In this document: piece by piece, positions 38,257-46,764 of the stretch
Numbering within the stretch: position 1 is the first letter of the stretch
How the letters are laid out: the number at the start of each line of letters is the position of its first letter
NCBI RefSeq assembly: GCF_000719095.1
Contig: NZ_JOEH01000014.1
Span: forward strand, 1 to 64,000
Source: Streptacidiphilus jeojiense
Lineage (GTDB): Bacteria > Actinomycetota > Actinomycetes > Streptomycetales > Streptomycetaceae
Direction: 5' to 3'
DNA length: 64,000 nucleotides
Position numbers and translations under genes: made by a program
Notes under the pieces: model-generated
Database searches by the model: none
Told to the model about the DNA's origin: nothing
What the model saw: only the letters and a program-made list of their open reading frames with translations

Positions 38257-38570
38257 CGGCTGATTCGCTCACCACGCCCCTCACTCCCGTGCTGCGCCAG
38301 CAGGTGCTCGTGCTGTACCTGCTCAACTCCGCGCTGGACTCGTACGTGGTCGGCTGGTCGCAGTACGACGGCACCGGCCGCACCTCACCGACCACGGGAG
38401 ACAGCGCGGAGCCGCCCTACGAGACCGGGCTCGACGCGCTCAAGGACGGCTGGCGGCTGATCCAGGCCGCCCAGCTCGTCCCGCCGCACCCGGGCCACGA
38501 GTACGACGTCTCCTTCCTCAAGCACGAGTTCTTCTTCGAGAAGATCCTGCAGGTCCGAACCGATCGGTGA
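38253..38570 (+). CDS. Small hypothetical partner of the dioxygenase
   Basis: The protein has 105 residues, acidic/aromatic, with a helical N-terminus (LRQQVLVLYLLNSALDSYVV) and a conserved-looking end (YDVSFLKHEFFFEKILQV). ATG overlaps the dioxygenase stop by 4 bases, implying stoichiometric expression. No family is recognised. A strong 20-bp hairpin follows 12 bases after its stop. Confidence 0.7.
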   Translation: MTADSLTTPLTPVLRQQVLVLYLLNSALDSYVVGWSQYDGTGRTSPTTGDSAEPPYETGLDALKDGWRLIQAAQLVPPHPGHEYDVSFLKHEFFFEKILQVRTDR

Positions 38571-38581
38571 ACTCAGCCGAA

Positions 38582-38629
38582 GACCCGCTGCGTGGCCGAC
38601 GGCGTGCGTCGTCGGCCACGCAGCGGGTC
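38582..38629 (+). terminator. Perfect 20-bp hairpin terminator
   Basis: The arms at 38582-38601 and 38610-38629 are perfectly complementary over 20 bases, with an 8-base loop GCGTGCGT. It separates the dioxygenase operon from the methyltransferase gene. No T-tract, as usual for high-GC actinobacterial terminators. Confidence 0.85.
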
Positions 38630-38651
38630 GCACTCGGGTAGTAATGTCCGC

Positions 38652-39509
38652 ATGACGCAGACAGATCGTGACCCGACCGTCCCGGAGATGCTGGCGGCCA
38701 ACGAGCGGAACTGGGACGCCCGTACACCCGTGCACGCGGCCAGCGACTTCTACGGACTGGACGGCTCCCGCTCGGGTGCCGACTGGTTCGCGCCGTTCGA
38801 GTGGGAGGACCTCGGCGACCTGCACGGGCGCACGGTGCTGCATCTGCAGTGCCACCTGGGCACCGAGACGCGCGCTCTCGCCGAGCACGGTGCCGGGCAC
38901 ACGGTGGGGCTCGACTTCTCCCGGGAGTCCGTCACCCGGGCCCGGCAGTTGGCAGCCGGGGCGGGACCGAGCCTGGAGTTCGTCCAGGCCGACGTGCACG
39001 ACGCCGTCGCCGCGCTCGGCGGGCGACGCTTCGACGTCGTCTACACCGGCAAGGGCGCACTGTGCTACCTGCCCGACCTGCCCCGGTGGGCGCAGATCGT
39101 GCACGCGCTGCTGCGGCCGGGCGGGATGCTCTACCTGGTGGAGTTCCACCCGCTGCTCAACTCGCTCGGCCCCACTCCCCAGCCGGACGAGGAAGCGGGC
39201 CACCTGCGGCTGCGCCGGGACTACCTGGGCGGCAGAGGACCACTGCGCATCGACAACGCCCGCACCTACACCGACGGACCGCCGCTGGCAGGGGCCACGG
39301 TGAGCTACGAGTGGCGCCATGGCATCGGCGATGTCGTCGAAGCCGTGGCAGGTGCTGGCCTGCGGCTGGACGTACTGCGCGAAACGGACCTGCTGCCGTG
39401 GCCCCGCTTCCCGTCCATGGTGCCCGGCGACGGCGGCTGGTGGCGGCTGCCCGAACACGAGCCGAAGGTACCGCTGATGTTCGCACTACGAGCGGTCCGC
39501 CCGGCCTGA
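38652..39509 (+). CDS. Class I SAM-dependent methyltransferase
   Basis: The protein has 285 residues. Motif I HLQCHLGTETRALAEHGAG is the HLQCHxGTDT-like form of a bacterial small-molecule methyltransferase group; GLDFSRESVTRARQLA, VYTGKGALCYLPDL and HALLRPGGMLYLVEFHP follow. The C-terminal half carries WRHGIGDVVEAVAGAGLRLD. ATG at 38652 directly follows the hairpin region; an upstream frame is ignored. Substrate is unknown. Confidence 0.88.
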   Translation: MTQTDRDPTVPEMLAANERNWDARTPVHAASDFYGLDGSRSGADWFAPFEWEDLGDLHGRTVLHLQCHLGTETRALAEHGAGHTVGLDFSRESVTRARQLAAGAGPSLEFVQADVHDAVAALGGRRFDVVYTGKGALCYLPDLPRWAQIVHALLRPGGMLYLVEFHPLLNSLGPTPQPDEEAGHLRLRRDYLGGRGPLRIDNARTYTDGPPLAGATVSYEWRHGIGDVVEAVAGAGLRLDVLRETDLLPWPRFPSMVPGDGGWWRLPEHEPKVPLMFALRAVRPA

Positions 39510-39577
39510 CGCCGAGCGCACCACACAGATGCCTCGGACCGGCGGATCACAACGCTGACACGACGGGCCGTCAGGCG

Positions 39578-39614
39578 GCACGCGCGGACCACGCACCCCG
39601 ACTGACGGTCCGCG
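39578..39614 (+). terminator. Imperfect hairpin downstream of the methyltransferase gene
   Basis: CGCGGACC (39583-39590) pairs with GGTCCGCG (39607-39614) across 16 bases; an outer GCACG/CGTGC extension is possible with a two-base bulge. It lies in the 180-base gap before the TPR gene. Confidence 0.4.
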
Positions 39615-39690
39615 TGCTGTGGGCGCTACCTTCTGCTGATCACGTTCCACCTGCTCGAGGCGGAGCCGAAAGTCCCTTGGGGGATATGTC

Positions 39691-41688
39691 GTGGCAATGG
39701 AGCAGCAGCCCGGTCCCGAAGCCGGCGACCTGCACAGTGGGCATGCAGAGTGCGGTCCGACGGGTCCCGAGCGACTGGAGGCCGAGGGCGAGGTCGCCGT
39801 GGCGCGATTGGTGATGGACGGCGGAGATCTGCGGCATGCCGCCAGTCACCTCGGGTTCGCCGTAGCGGTGGACCCCGTACTGCCCGAGGCGCACGAGGCG
39901 CTGACGGAACTCGCGGTGCGGGCGGGCGGCGCCGAGGCTGCAGTGGAGTTGTTCCCGATGGATCCCCCCTATACAGGCGCAGTAGCGTGCCGCTCCCACC
40001 TGTACGCGGCGTGCGGTCGATGGGCGGATGCGCTCGGCCTTCTGGCGTCGGTGATGCGAGTCGAGCCCTCGCTGCCATGGGCTCAGGTCGCCTGGATGGC
40101 GCGGCCCGACCTGGTCGAGCTGATCGACGCCGAGGTGGGATACCAGGCCGTCGCCCGCTACGTCGGCGGCGGCCTCCCCGATCCGATGCCCCCTCAGTTG
40201 CAGGAGGCTGCCCGTCCCTTCTACGCCCTGGTACAGGTGCTGGTCGAGCGCAACCCACAGGAGGCGAAGCTGCAGGCGATAGCCTCGGGTCTCGCCCGCC
40301 GGTACCAGGACCACGAGCGGGCGGTCGCCTGGGCCCAGAAGGCAGTGCGGATCGACCCCGGGCACATGAGCCGACTGATGCTGGGGTACGCGCTGCGTGC
40401 TGCGGGGCGACCACGCGAGGCGCTTGCGGTTTGGGAGGAGCAGTTGCGGGCCGACTCCTCCGACGACTACCTGCATGTGGATGTCGCCGAGACGTACGCA
40501 GACCTGGGCGAGCCCGAGGCGGGACTGCCTTGGCTCGAACGCGTCCTGGAGAGCAATCCAGATCATCCAAAGGCCGCGCCCACGCACCGTGCTCTGCGCT
40601 TCCGTATCGACGCTGATCCCGCTCATCTGCTCGCCCTGGCCGACCACGCACGTGTGCACCCCGATCACACGCACGCCTCGACCATCCTCGCCCGACTGAG
40701 CCGGAACCAGGCATGGTTGAGCGGCGTTCCCTCCGCCACTGAAGCGGTCGTGAACATACTGCACCAGTTCTTGGCCGACCCCGCGAACGACGCGACCCAC
40801 ACCATTCAGATCGCCTCCTCGATGGTGGAGCCCCCAAGCTCAGTCCTCGCCTTCCTCACGGCCTTCCCCAAGTCGACGGTGATGGTCAAGGAGACCGGTG
40901 ACCCCGACCCCAGACTTCCCCAGTACCAGGACGGCACCGAGATCTGGGCCTACGACGGACTACGGGCACGACCTGCGCTCGCACCGCCCCGCCCCGAAAC
41001 CACCGAACTGGTACGACGCGTCGCCGAGATCTCCTGGCCCTCCCTACCCGCCGCCTACGACCATGCGGCCGCACTCGTTGCACTGCCACTGGAAGACCTC
41101 CTGGGCATCCTTGCCCACCCGCCCGTACCCCGCGACGACCAGCAAGGCGCCCTGCTGCGAGGCAAGGCACCCGACCTGTGGATACGAGCCGTCCAGAGCT
41201 TCGCGTGCCTGGGTATCGCGCACCATCGAACCGAGCAGCCCTGGACCGAATCCGACCGCAGGCGGGTGCTCGTCGACCTGCTGTTCGGTGCAGAGGACTG
41301 GGTGAACGAAGCAGCCGGATTCGCGCTGGTCACGGCTGCATGGATGGACCCCGACATCCGCCCCGAGGTCGGCCACATGGTGGTGGACCGGTTCCTGAGC
41401 TGCGCCAAGGCGTATCAGACGCGCGAGGTCACCATCCTCGGGTCGCTGAGCCGACTGGTGCTGCTCTGCCCCTGGCTGGACCGGAAGTTCACCGGCTTGG
41501 CGAACGACATGCTCAAGGCGATCGAACGCAACGACGCGCAGGTCCCCGAAGACAAGGCCGAACGGGAGCAGGAGATGGTCGAGATGGCCAAGTCCGCTGC
41601 CCCCGGAGCAATAGCGGACTCGACACCGACGAAGGGGCAGGCGCCGGCGTCATCGCGACGCTGGCCTTTCGGACGCCGGCGCCGTTGA
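39691..41688 (+). CDS. TPR-repeat protein of unknown function
   Basis: The protein has 665 residues, cytoplasmic, no signal. Several TPR-like pairs are seen between residues 45 and 320 (DLRHAASHLGFAVAVDPVLP, HERAVAWAQKAVRIDPGHMS, REALAVWEEQLRADSSDDYL, EAGLPWLERVLESNPDHPKA). The C-terminal half (330-610) is all-helical without recognised motifs, and the tail is basic (RRWPFGRRRR). GTG at 39691 follows GGGGGA; an ATG two codons later is possible. Codon use looks less GC-biased at wobble positions than in its neighbours. Confidence 0.75.
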   Translation: MAMEQQPGPEAGDLHSGHAECGPTGPERLEAEGEVAVARLVMDGGDLRHAASHLGFAVAVDPVLPEAHEALTELAVRAGGAEAAVELFPMDPPYTGAVACRSHLYAACGRWADALGLLASVMRVEPSLPWAQVAWMARPDLVELIDAEVGYQAVARYVGGGLPDPMPPQLQEAARPFYALVQVLVERNPQEAKLQAIASGLARRYQDHERAVAWAQKAVRIDPGHMSRLMLGYALRAAGRPREALAVWEEQLRADSSDDYLHVDVAETYADLGEPEAGLPWLERVLESNPDHPKAAPTHRALRFRIDADPAHLLALADHARVHPDHTHASTILARLSRNQAWLSGVPSATEAVVNILHQFLADPANDATHTIQIASSMVEPPSSVLAFLTAFPKSTVMVKETGDPDPRLPQYQDGTEIWAYDGLRARPALAPPRPETTELVRRVAEISWPSLPAAYDHAAALVALPLEDLLGILAHPPVPRDDQQGALLRGKAPDLWIRAVQSFACLGIAHHRTEQPWTESDRRRVLVDLLFGAEDWVNEAAGFALVTAAWMDPDIRPEVGHMVVDRFLSCAKAYQTREVTILGSLSRLVLLCPWLDRKFTGLANDMLKAIERNDAQVPEDKAEREQEMVEMAKSAAPGAIADSTPTKGQAPASSRRWPFGRRRR

Positions 41689-41827
41689 CCGGATCGGCCG
41701 TGCAATCCGCGGCACTCCCCTGGTCACCCGTCGAGGGCCGGATGCCTGAGGTGGGACAGCACGTGGCCGAGCACCTCACGGAGCCCTGACACCACGTCCG
41801 GGGGCTGGTCCCGGGGAGCGGTTGGGG

Positions 41828-42394
41828 TCACAGCAACCGGTCGACCAGTCCGTCGACGTACTCCGGCGTCAGCCGGCCCACGCCGAGCAGGACGCGGATG
41901 TACATCGGGGCCATGATGTGGTCCAGCACCTCCAGCGCGTCGGGTGCGTGCTCGCCACGTTCGCCGGCGCGATCGAGCATGGACTGCAGTTGCCGGGTGC
42001 GTTCGGCCAGGAGGTCGTCACGCGCCTGCTGGCCCTGCTGACCGGTGCTGGACAGGGCGACGGCCAGGCGCACCACCGCCAGGCCCTCGGGTCCGGTGAT
42101 CTCGCGGGCCACCTGGGCAGCGTAGGTGCGCAGGTCGCCGGCCAGGCTGCCGGTGTCTGGCATCGGCGAGCGCGTGTTGAGGCGGGTCAGCGCCACGTCG
42201 GTGAGCAGGGTTTCCAGGCTGCCCCACCGGCGGTAGATGCTGCTGTCGGCCACACCCGCGCGGGCTGCGACCTCGCCGACGGTGAAGTTGCCGTAGCCGC
42301 GCTCGCTGATCAGGTCGGTGACGGCCTGGTGCACCTCCGCGCCGACGCGGGCGCTGCGCCCGCCGGGCCGTCGGGCTCGCTGTCCATCGTTCAT
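41828..42394 (-). CDS. TetR-family regulator of the divergent MFS gene
   Basis: The protein has 188 residues. DNA-binding domain: VHQAVTDLISERGYGNFTVG, EVAARAGVADSSIYRRWGS. C-terminal domain is TetR_C_33-like with AVVRLAVALSS. Divergent from a DHA2 MFS gene; two dyad sequences in the 146-base gap are likely operators. Confidence 0.92.
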   Translation of the reverse strand: MNDGQRARRPGGRSARVGAEVHQAVTDLISERGYGNFTVGEVAARAGVADSSIYRRWGSLETLLTDVALTRLNTRSPMPDTGSLAGDLRTYAAQVAREITGPEGLAVVRLAVALSSTGQQGQQARDDLLAERTRQLQSMLDRAGERGEHAPDALEVLDHIMAPMYIRVLLGVGRLTPEYVDGLVDRLL

Positions 42395-42405
42395 GCCATC
42401 ACTTT

Positions 42406-42476
42406 AACGCAGCCGTGACTTGCGTTTACGAGGTGCACCTCCGTACAGTCGGTTAACGCAGTCAGGGACTGCTTTA
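42406..42476. promoter_or_regulatory. Two operator-like dyads between tetR and the MFS gene
   Basis: Site 1: AACGCA (42406-42411), nine bases, TGCGTT (42421-42426). Site 2: TAACGCAGTC (42454-42463), AGG, GACTGCTTTA (42467-42476), with one mismatch in ten. Both contain the TTAACGCAG element. They lie in an AT-richer region between divergent starts and fit TetR repressor sites. Confidence 0.6.
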
Positions 42477-42540
42477 GTGGGCCGGGGGCTGACCATGTCG
42501 GCCGTAAAGACGCACAACTGACGATGGAGGGGGCATCCTC

Positions 42541-44028
42541 ATGGCTGCATCACCCGCAGCTGCAGGCAATCGAACGAACCGGGCCGTGCTGCTCACGGTG
42601 ACCTGCCTGGGCCAGTTCATGATCCTGCTCGACAACACGATCGTCGGAGCGGCACTGCCCGACATGCAGCGCCGGCTGCACACCCAACTGACCGGTCTTC
42701 AGTGGATCGTCGACGCGTACGTCCTGCTGGTCGCCATGCTGCTGCTGTCCGGCGGCGTCTTCGCCGACCGGTTCGGCCGCAAGCGGGTCTACCTGACCGG
42801 TGTGGCCGTCTTCACCGCCGCGTCGCTGCTGTGCAGCCTCGCGCCCTCGCTCGGCTGGCTGATCACCGGCCGGGTGCTGCAGGGCATCGGGGCCGCGGCA
42901 CTGAGCCCTGCCTCGCTGGCCCTGCTCGTCGCCGCCCATCCCGTGCCGCAGGAACGGGTCAAGGCGATCGGACTGTGGGCCGGATTCAGCGGAATCGGCC
43001 TGGCCGCGGGCCCCGTGGCCGGCGGCGTGCTGACGGACGCCTTCGGCTGGCCCGCCATCTTCCTGGTCAATCTGCCCATCGGCGTGGCGCTGCTGCTGAT
43101 CGGTCTGCGCAGCCTCGATGAGGCCCGCAATCCGAGCGCCCCCGCGATCGACGTCCCCGGGACGGTGCTGTCCGTGCTGGGGGTGGGGGCGATGACCTAC
43201 GGGCTGATCGAAGGTGGCGCCCGCGGCTGGACGTCACCGGTGATCCTGGGCAGCTTCGCCGCCGCGGTGGTCCTCCTCGCGGCCTTCGTTGCCGTTGAGG
43301 CGCGTCGTTCCTCTCCGATGCTGCCGCTAGGGCTGTTCCGGCAGCGGCTGTTCACCGTGTCCAACACCGCCATGGTGGTGGTGGGATTCGCGCTCATGGG
43401 TTCGTCGTTCTTCTTCTCCCAGTTCTTCGTCTACGTCCAGGGCAGCTCGATCCTGCGCGCCGGCCTGCAGACCCTGCCGACATCCCTCGCCATGGTGGTC
43501 GTCAGCCCGTACGCGGGCCGGCTCGCCGCCCGGTACGGCTTTCGGATCGTGGTGACCACCGGCCTGGCCCTGGCCGGACTGGGACTGCTGGCGCTCGGCC
43601 TGGTACACGCCGACACCGGCTACGGGAACGTGTGGTGGCGGCTGGCAGTCGTAGGCATCGGCTTCGCCCTGACCCTGTCCCCGCTGACGGGGGCCGCCAT
43701 CCAGGCAGTCAGCCCGCAGGAAGGCGGCCTCGCATCGGGCATCAGCAGCACCACCCGGCAGATCGGCGCGGTACTCGGCGTGGCGGTACTCGGAGCCGTC
43801 GTCCGCACCCGGCAGTCCGGCGGCGCCTCCTACGCGACCAGCCTCAACAGCGCCTTCCTCGCCGCAGGCACCGTCACACTGGCCACCGCCGTGTTCACCG
43901 CCCTGTGGCTGGCGAGGTCCAAGCCCACGGAAGGCCCCGCAGCACCGCAACGTTTCACCGGTCCAGGTACGGTCACCACCTCGAACGAGGCACCCGCAGA
44001 CAACCGTCACCGCGCCGTAGGTCAGTAG
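42541..44028 (+). CDS. DHA2-type MFS drug transporter
   Basis: The protein has 495 residues and 14 helices. Motif D1: CLGQFMILLDNTIVGAALPD; motif A: GGVFADRFGRKRVYLTG; then GRVLQGIGAAALSPASLALL. ATG at 42541 has GGAGGG upstream. Probably an efflux pump controlled by the divergent TetR. Its stop overlaps the end of the convergent TrmO-like gene by 7 bases. Confidence 0.92.
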   Translation: MAASPAAAGNRTNRAVLLTVTCLGQFMILLDNTIVGAALPDMQRRLHTQLTGLQWIVDAYVLLVAMLLLSGGVFADRFGRKRVYLTGVAVFTAASLLCSLAPSLGWLITGRVLQGIGAAALSPASLALLVAAHPVPQERVKAIGLWAGFSGIGLAAGPVAGGVLTDAFGWPAIFLVNLPIGVALLLIGLRSLDEARNPSAPAIDVPGTVLSVLGVGAMTYGLIEGGARGWTSPVILGSFAAAVVLLAAFVAVEARRSSPMLPLGLFRQRLFTVSNTAMVVVGFALMGSSFFFSQFFVYVQGSSILRAGLQTLPTSLAMVVVSPYAGRLAARYGFRIVVTTGLALAGLGLLALGLVHADTGYGNVWWRLAVVGIGFALTLSPLTGAAIQAVSPQEGGLASGISSTTRQIGAVLGVAVLGAVVRTRQSGGASYATSLNSAFLAAGTVTLATAVFTALWLARSKPTEGPAAPQRFTGPGTVTTSNEAPADNRHRAVGQ

Positions 44029-44483
44029 TACTCGCCCATCAGTTCCTTGGACCAGAGCGGCTGGACGATCTCCCCGCGCGGACCGAACTCGCTCATGTAC
44101 GGCTTGATGTCGAGTACCGGGGTCCCGTCGATCGCATCCAGTTCGGCGACACGGACCGTCAGGCCGCTCACCTCCAGCAGTCGGCACCTGGACACACCGA
44201 TCCGGTTGGGCCGGTTCTTCCCGCGCTGGGCGAAGATCCCCACCAGTGGCCAGTCCTGCCGGTTCCGCGGGTGCCGGGCACCCGTCTCCACCTTCTCTTC
44301 AGGGACCAGGTGGAAGTGGTAGACGACCTCCAGGTGTGAGAAGTCGGCCAGCCCCGCGAGAGCCTCAGGTGAGAACTGGTCAGAATCCAGCTCGATCGCG
44401 GCCGTGACCGTGCCCCAGTGGTCGTCGAACGCCTCGTCGCGACCGCCGACGACAGTACCGATAGGAGAGATGGAGAGTGTCAT
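44022..44483 (-). CDS. TrmO/TsaA-like SAM-dependent methyltransferase
   Basis: The protein has 153 residues. It starts ISPIGTVVGGRDEAFDDHWG and contains SHLEVVYHFHLVPEEKVETG, ARHPRNRQDWPLVGIFAQRG, KNRPNRIGVSRCRLLE and LDAIDGTPVLDIKPYM, the conserved blocks of the UPF0066 family. E. coli TrmO methylates t6A37 in tRNA; this short version lacks the C-terminal domain, so the substrate may differ. Confidence 0.9.
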   Translation of the reverse strand: MTLSISPIGTVVGGRDEAFDDHWGTVTAAIELDSDQFSPEALAGLADFSHLEVVYHFHLVPEEKVETGARHPRNRQDWPLVGIFAQRGKNRPNRIGVSRCRLLEVSGLTVRVAELDAIDGTPVLDIKPYMSEFGPRGEIVQPLWSKELMGEYY

Positions 44484-44618
44484 GGACCGGACTCTACGAC
44501 ACCGCTGCCGCCGCCTCCGAGGCGAGTGCCCCCTGCCCCGCTCTCAGGTACCGCCCGCTCCTGGAGCGTTCTCCAAGTGGAGGATGAGCGGGCCGACGCG
44601 GCGGTCTACGCTCACGCC

Positions 44619-45014
44619 ATGACGATCACCTATGAGTGGCGAGGAGGCTTCGACAACCTCGCCGTCAATGCGCTGCATGCAGAGGGCTTCGGCCATCCAA
44701 CCGTGGAGGTCGATTGGCTGGCCCGGGTCGAACGCCACAGCCTGGGCTGGGTCTGCGCACGGGACGACGGTGACCTCGTCGGCTTCGTCAACGTCGTATG
44801 GGACGGCGGTGTTCACGCGTTCATCCTGGACACGGTGGTCGCCGGAAGCTGCCGTCGGTCCGGGATCGGAGCCGGGCTCGTCGATGAGGCAGCTCGGCAA
44901 GCCCGCGAAGCCGGATGCGAATGGCTGCACGTCGACTTCGAGGAGGACCTCCGGTCGTTCTACTTCGATGCCTGCGGGTTCAAGCCGACAGCGGCAGGTC
45001 TCATCGCACTGTGA
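44619..45014 (+). CDS. GNAT-family N-acetyltransferase
   Basis: The protein has 131 residues. The acetyl-CoA binding motif is SCRRSGIGAGLVDEAARQAR (R-x-x-G-x-G/A), preceded by FILDTVVAG and followed by FYFDACGFKPT, the usual fourth-motif Tyr/Phe. A TACGCT lies close before the ATG, so transcription may begin at or near the start codon. Confidence 0.88.
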   Translation: MTITYEWRGGFDNLAVNALHAEGFGHPTVEVDWLARVERHSLGWVCARDDGDLVGFVNVVWDGGVHAFILDTVVAGSCRRSGIGAGLVDEAARQAREAGCEWLHVDFEEDLRSFYFDACGFKPTAAGLIAL

Positions 45015-45070
45015 TGCGGCGGAATGCCTCACCCGTTCGGGGGCATGCGCCGTGCAGGAGGGTGATAACT

Positions 45071-45241
45071 ATGGGTCCTGTACTTCTCGTTCTACTGCTC
45101 GCCCTGATCCTGGGCGGCGCCGGATTCGCACTGCACGTTCTGTGGTGGATCGCCATCGTCGTCCTGGTGCTCTGGGCGCTCGGCTTCGTCTTCCGCGGCG
45201 CCGGTACCGGCGGCGCACGCGGCCGCTGGTACCGATGGTGA
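45071..45241 (+). CDS. Small hydrophobic membrane protein
   Basis: The protein has 56 residues: two adjacent hydrophobic helices (LLVLLLALILGGAGFALHVL, WWIAIVVLVLWALGFVF) and a short Gly/Arg/Trp tail. GGAGGG eight bases before the ATG is a strong site. Such 'hydrophobic proteins' are common stress-related genes in Streptomyces. It is followed by a good intrinsic-type terminator. Confidence 0.75.
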   Translation: MGPVLLVLLLALILGGAGFALHVLWWIAIVVLVLWALGFVFRGAGTGGARGRWYRW

Positions 45242-45265
45242 CCGCAACATCCTGACCCCATCGCA

Positions 45266-45300
45266 GGGGTGGCGCACCCGGCTGGGTGCGCCACCCCTTT
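45266..45300 (+). terminator. 14-bp hairpin with short T-run
   Basis: GGGGTGGCGCACCC (45266-45279) pairs perfectly with GGGTGCGCCACCCC (45284-45297), loop GGCT, followed by TTT. This is the clearest simple intrinsic terminator in the window; it sits 24 bases after the small hydrophobic protein gene. Confidence 0.88.
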
Positions 45301-45406
45301 GCTACGAGAGCGTCACCGCAGTGCCTTCCAAGCCAACATGGGGACGACCCTCCGCCTGCCCCGCGCACGGCTTCGGACACCTCGCGCCCCCGGCTGAAGG
45401 CGTCGG

Positions 45407-46438
45407 TCAGTTGAAGCCTGCTGCACGGTTCTCGCTGCGGGGGTCCGCCGGGCAGCGATCGCCTGATCCGGCCGTACGCGCCTGACGACGCCACGGGCGA
45501 GCGTGGTTGACCGCTTCCGCCGCGGGTTCGCACCCGTTGTCCAGGTCGACGACGACAACGGCGGGCGAGCCGTCCGCGGGGCACTGCTGGTGCCATCGGC
45601 CGTTGGGGGCAGCGACCGCCGAGGGCTCTGTCCCGGCATGCTGGGTCGGTACGGCCAGGCTGACCCAGAAGCTGTTGCTCGCGGCGTGCCCCTGGGTCTG
45701 CGCGCCGACATTGCCGGGTTGGACCCCCGTCGTGGAGAGCAGGACGCAGTCGACGTCCAGGGCCTCGTACTCGGCGAACAGCTCCGGGTAGTGGATCTCC
45801 ATGCCGAGCAGGCAGCCGAACCGGACCCCGTCGAGGTCGAAGGTCACCGGCGAGCGTCCCGGCGAGTACATGTACATCGCCTTGGTACGCGACAGCCGGC
45901 GCTCGTCGTAGCGGGTGACCACCGCTCCGCGGTCGGACAGGACGTACAGGCTGTTGTGGGGACGGTTCGGACTGGTCAGGCGGTGCGGTGCGGCGACGAC
46001 CGCCCACAGTCGCAGCTCGGCCGCCAGGTCAGCGATCTTGGACAGCTCTGCCTGGGCGACCAGCCACGGGTAGCGGTCCCAGTCCGCGGGGCCGACCGGG
46101 TCCGGTCCGGTGGCGGACATGATGCGCTTGCTCGGAAAACAGATCGCCCCCTCCGGGAACTGGACGATCCTCGCTCCCTGGTCGCGGGCCTGACGCATGA
46201 GGTCGCGGACCTGGCGCCCGCTCTCGCGCAGTGCGTCGATGTCTCGGGAATCCTCGCGCGCCGGAGTCTGTGCGACGGCCAGGCGCACTGCCCCGGTACT
46301 CCTGGCCGCCGCCTCTGCAATGGGCGGGGTTTCAGGGAGCGTGGGCGGCAGGAAGTGGCGCAGGGCGGCGGTGTAGGACTCCCCGGTGCGGGTGGCCCGG
46401 GCGCGCACCTGGCGCTTGAGGTTGTGACGGGCGGTCAT
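45407..46438 (-). CDS. Nitrilase-fold protein with a degenerate catalytic triad
   Basis: The protein has 343 residues. It begins with TARHNLKRQVRARATRTGES, an N-terminal tag seen on diverse actinobacterial proteins, then a carbon-nitrogen hydrolase domain from about residue 55. The catalytic Glu is present (VQFPEGAICF). The Lys expected in a YxKxHL motif is replaced in RYDERRLSRTK, and the catalytic Cys expected in ICYExxFPEL is Gly in CLLGMEIHYPELF. The C-terminal ARPWRRQAR and DPRSENR are as in active relatives. ATG at 46438 has GGAAGG upstream. Likely non-catalytic or altered chemistry. Confidence 0.8.
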   Translation of the reverse strand: MTARHNLKRQVRARATRTGESYTAALRHFLPPTLPETPPIAEAAARSTGAVRLAVAQTPAREDSRDIDALRESGRQVRDLMRQARDQGARIVQFPEGAICFPSKRIMSATGPDPVGPADWDRYPWLVAQAELSKIADLAAELRLWAVVAAPHRLTSPNRPHNSLYVLSDRGAVVTRYDERRLSRTKAMYMYSPGRSPVTFDLDGVRFGCLLGMEIHYPELFAEYEALDVDCVLLSTTGVQPGNVGAQTQGHAASNSFWVSLAVPTQHAGTEPSAVAAPNGRWHQQCPADGSPAVVVVDLDNGCEPAAEAVNHARPWRRQARTAGSGDRCPADPRSENRAAGFN

Positions 46439-46764
46439 TGGCGGCCTTCCACGCCTTGAGCGACAGTTCCCCGGCAACCCTCGCCCGAGGCGATCGGGCT
46501 GCGACAGCGACCTGAGACCCTGGTCCCTTTGCCTCCCATCTCAGACCGTGCCGGGGACGGTCGCGGGAGGTTCGGCGTAGGCCACGCCGAAGTCATTCTG
46601 GCGCCGCCTGGCCAAGGGATGCAATCAGGCAGGCCCGTATCCGAGCCCTCGATGCTCCATCAGGTGTTCAGCCCGGTTCCGGAGTTGGCCGGCCGGCGGC
46701 GCCAGGAGGGAGCGCGATCGACTCAGCGGAGCAGCAGGGTGCTCCAGGCGTACCATGGGGAACC
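46439..46764. other. 326-base intergenic region between divergent genes
   Basis: It separates the nitrilase-fold gene and the aldo-keto reductase gene. I see no convincing gene, hairpin or repeat; an 80-codon frame here looks like chance. Promoters for both flanking genes are expected. Confidence 0.5.
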
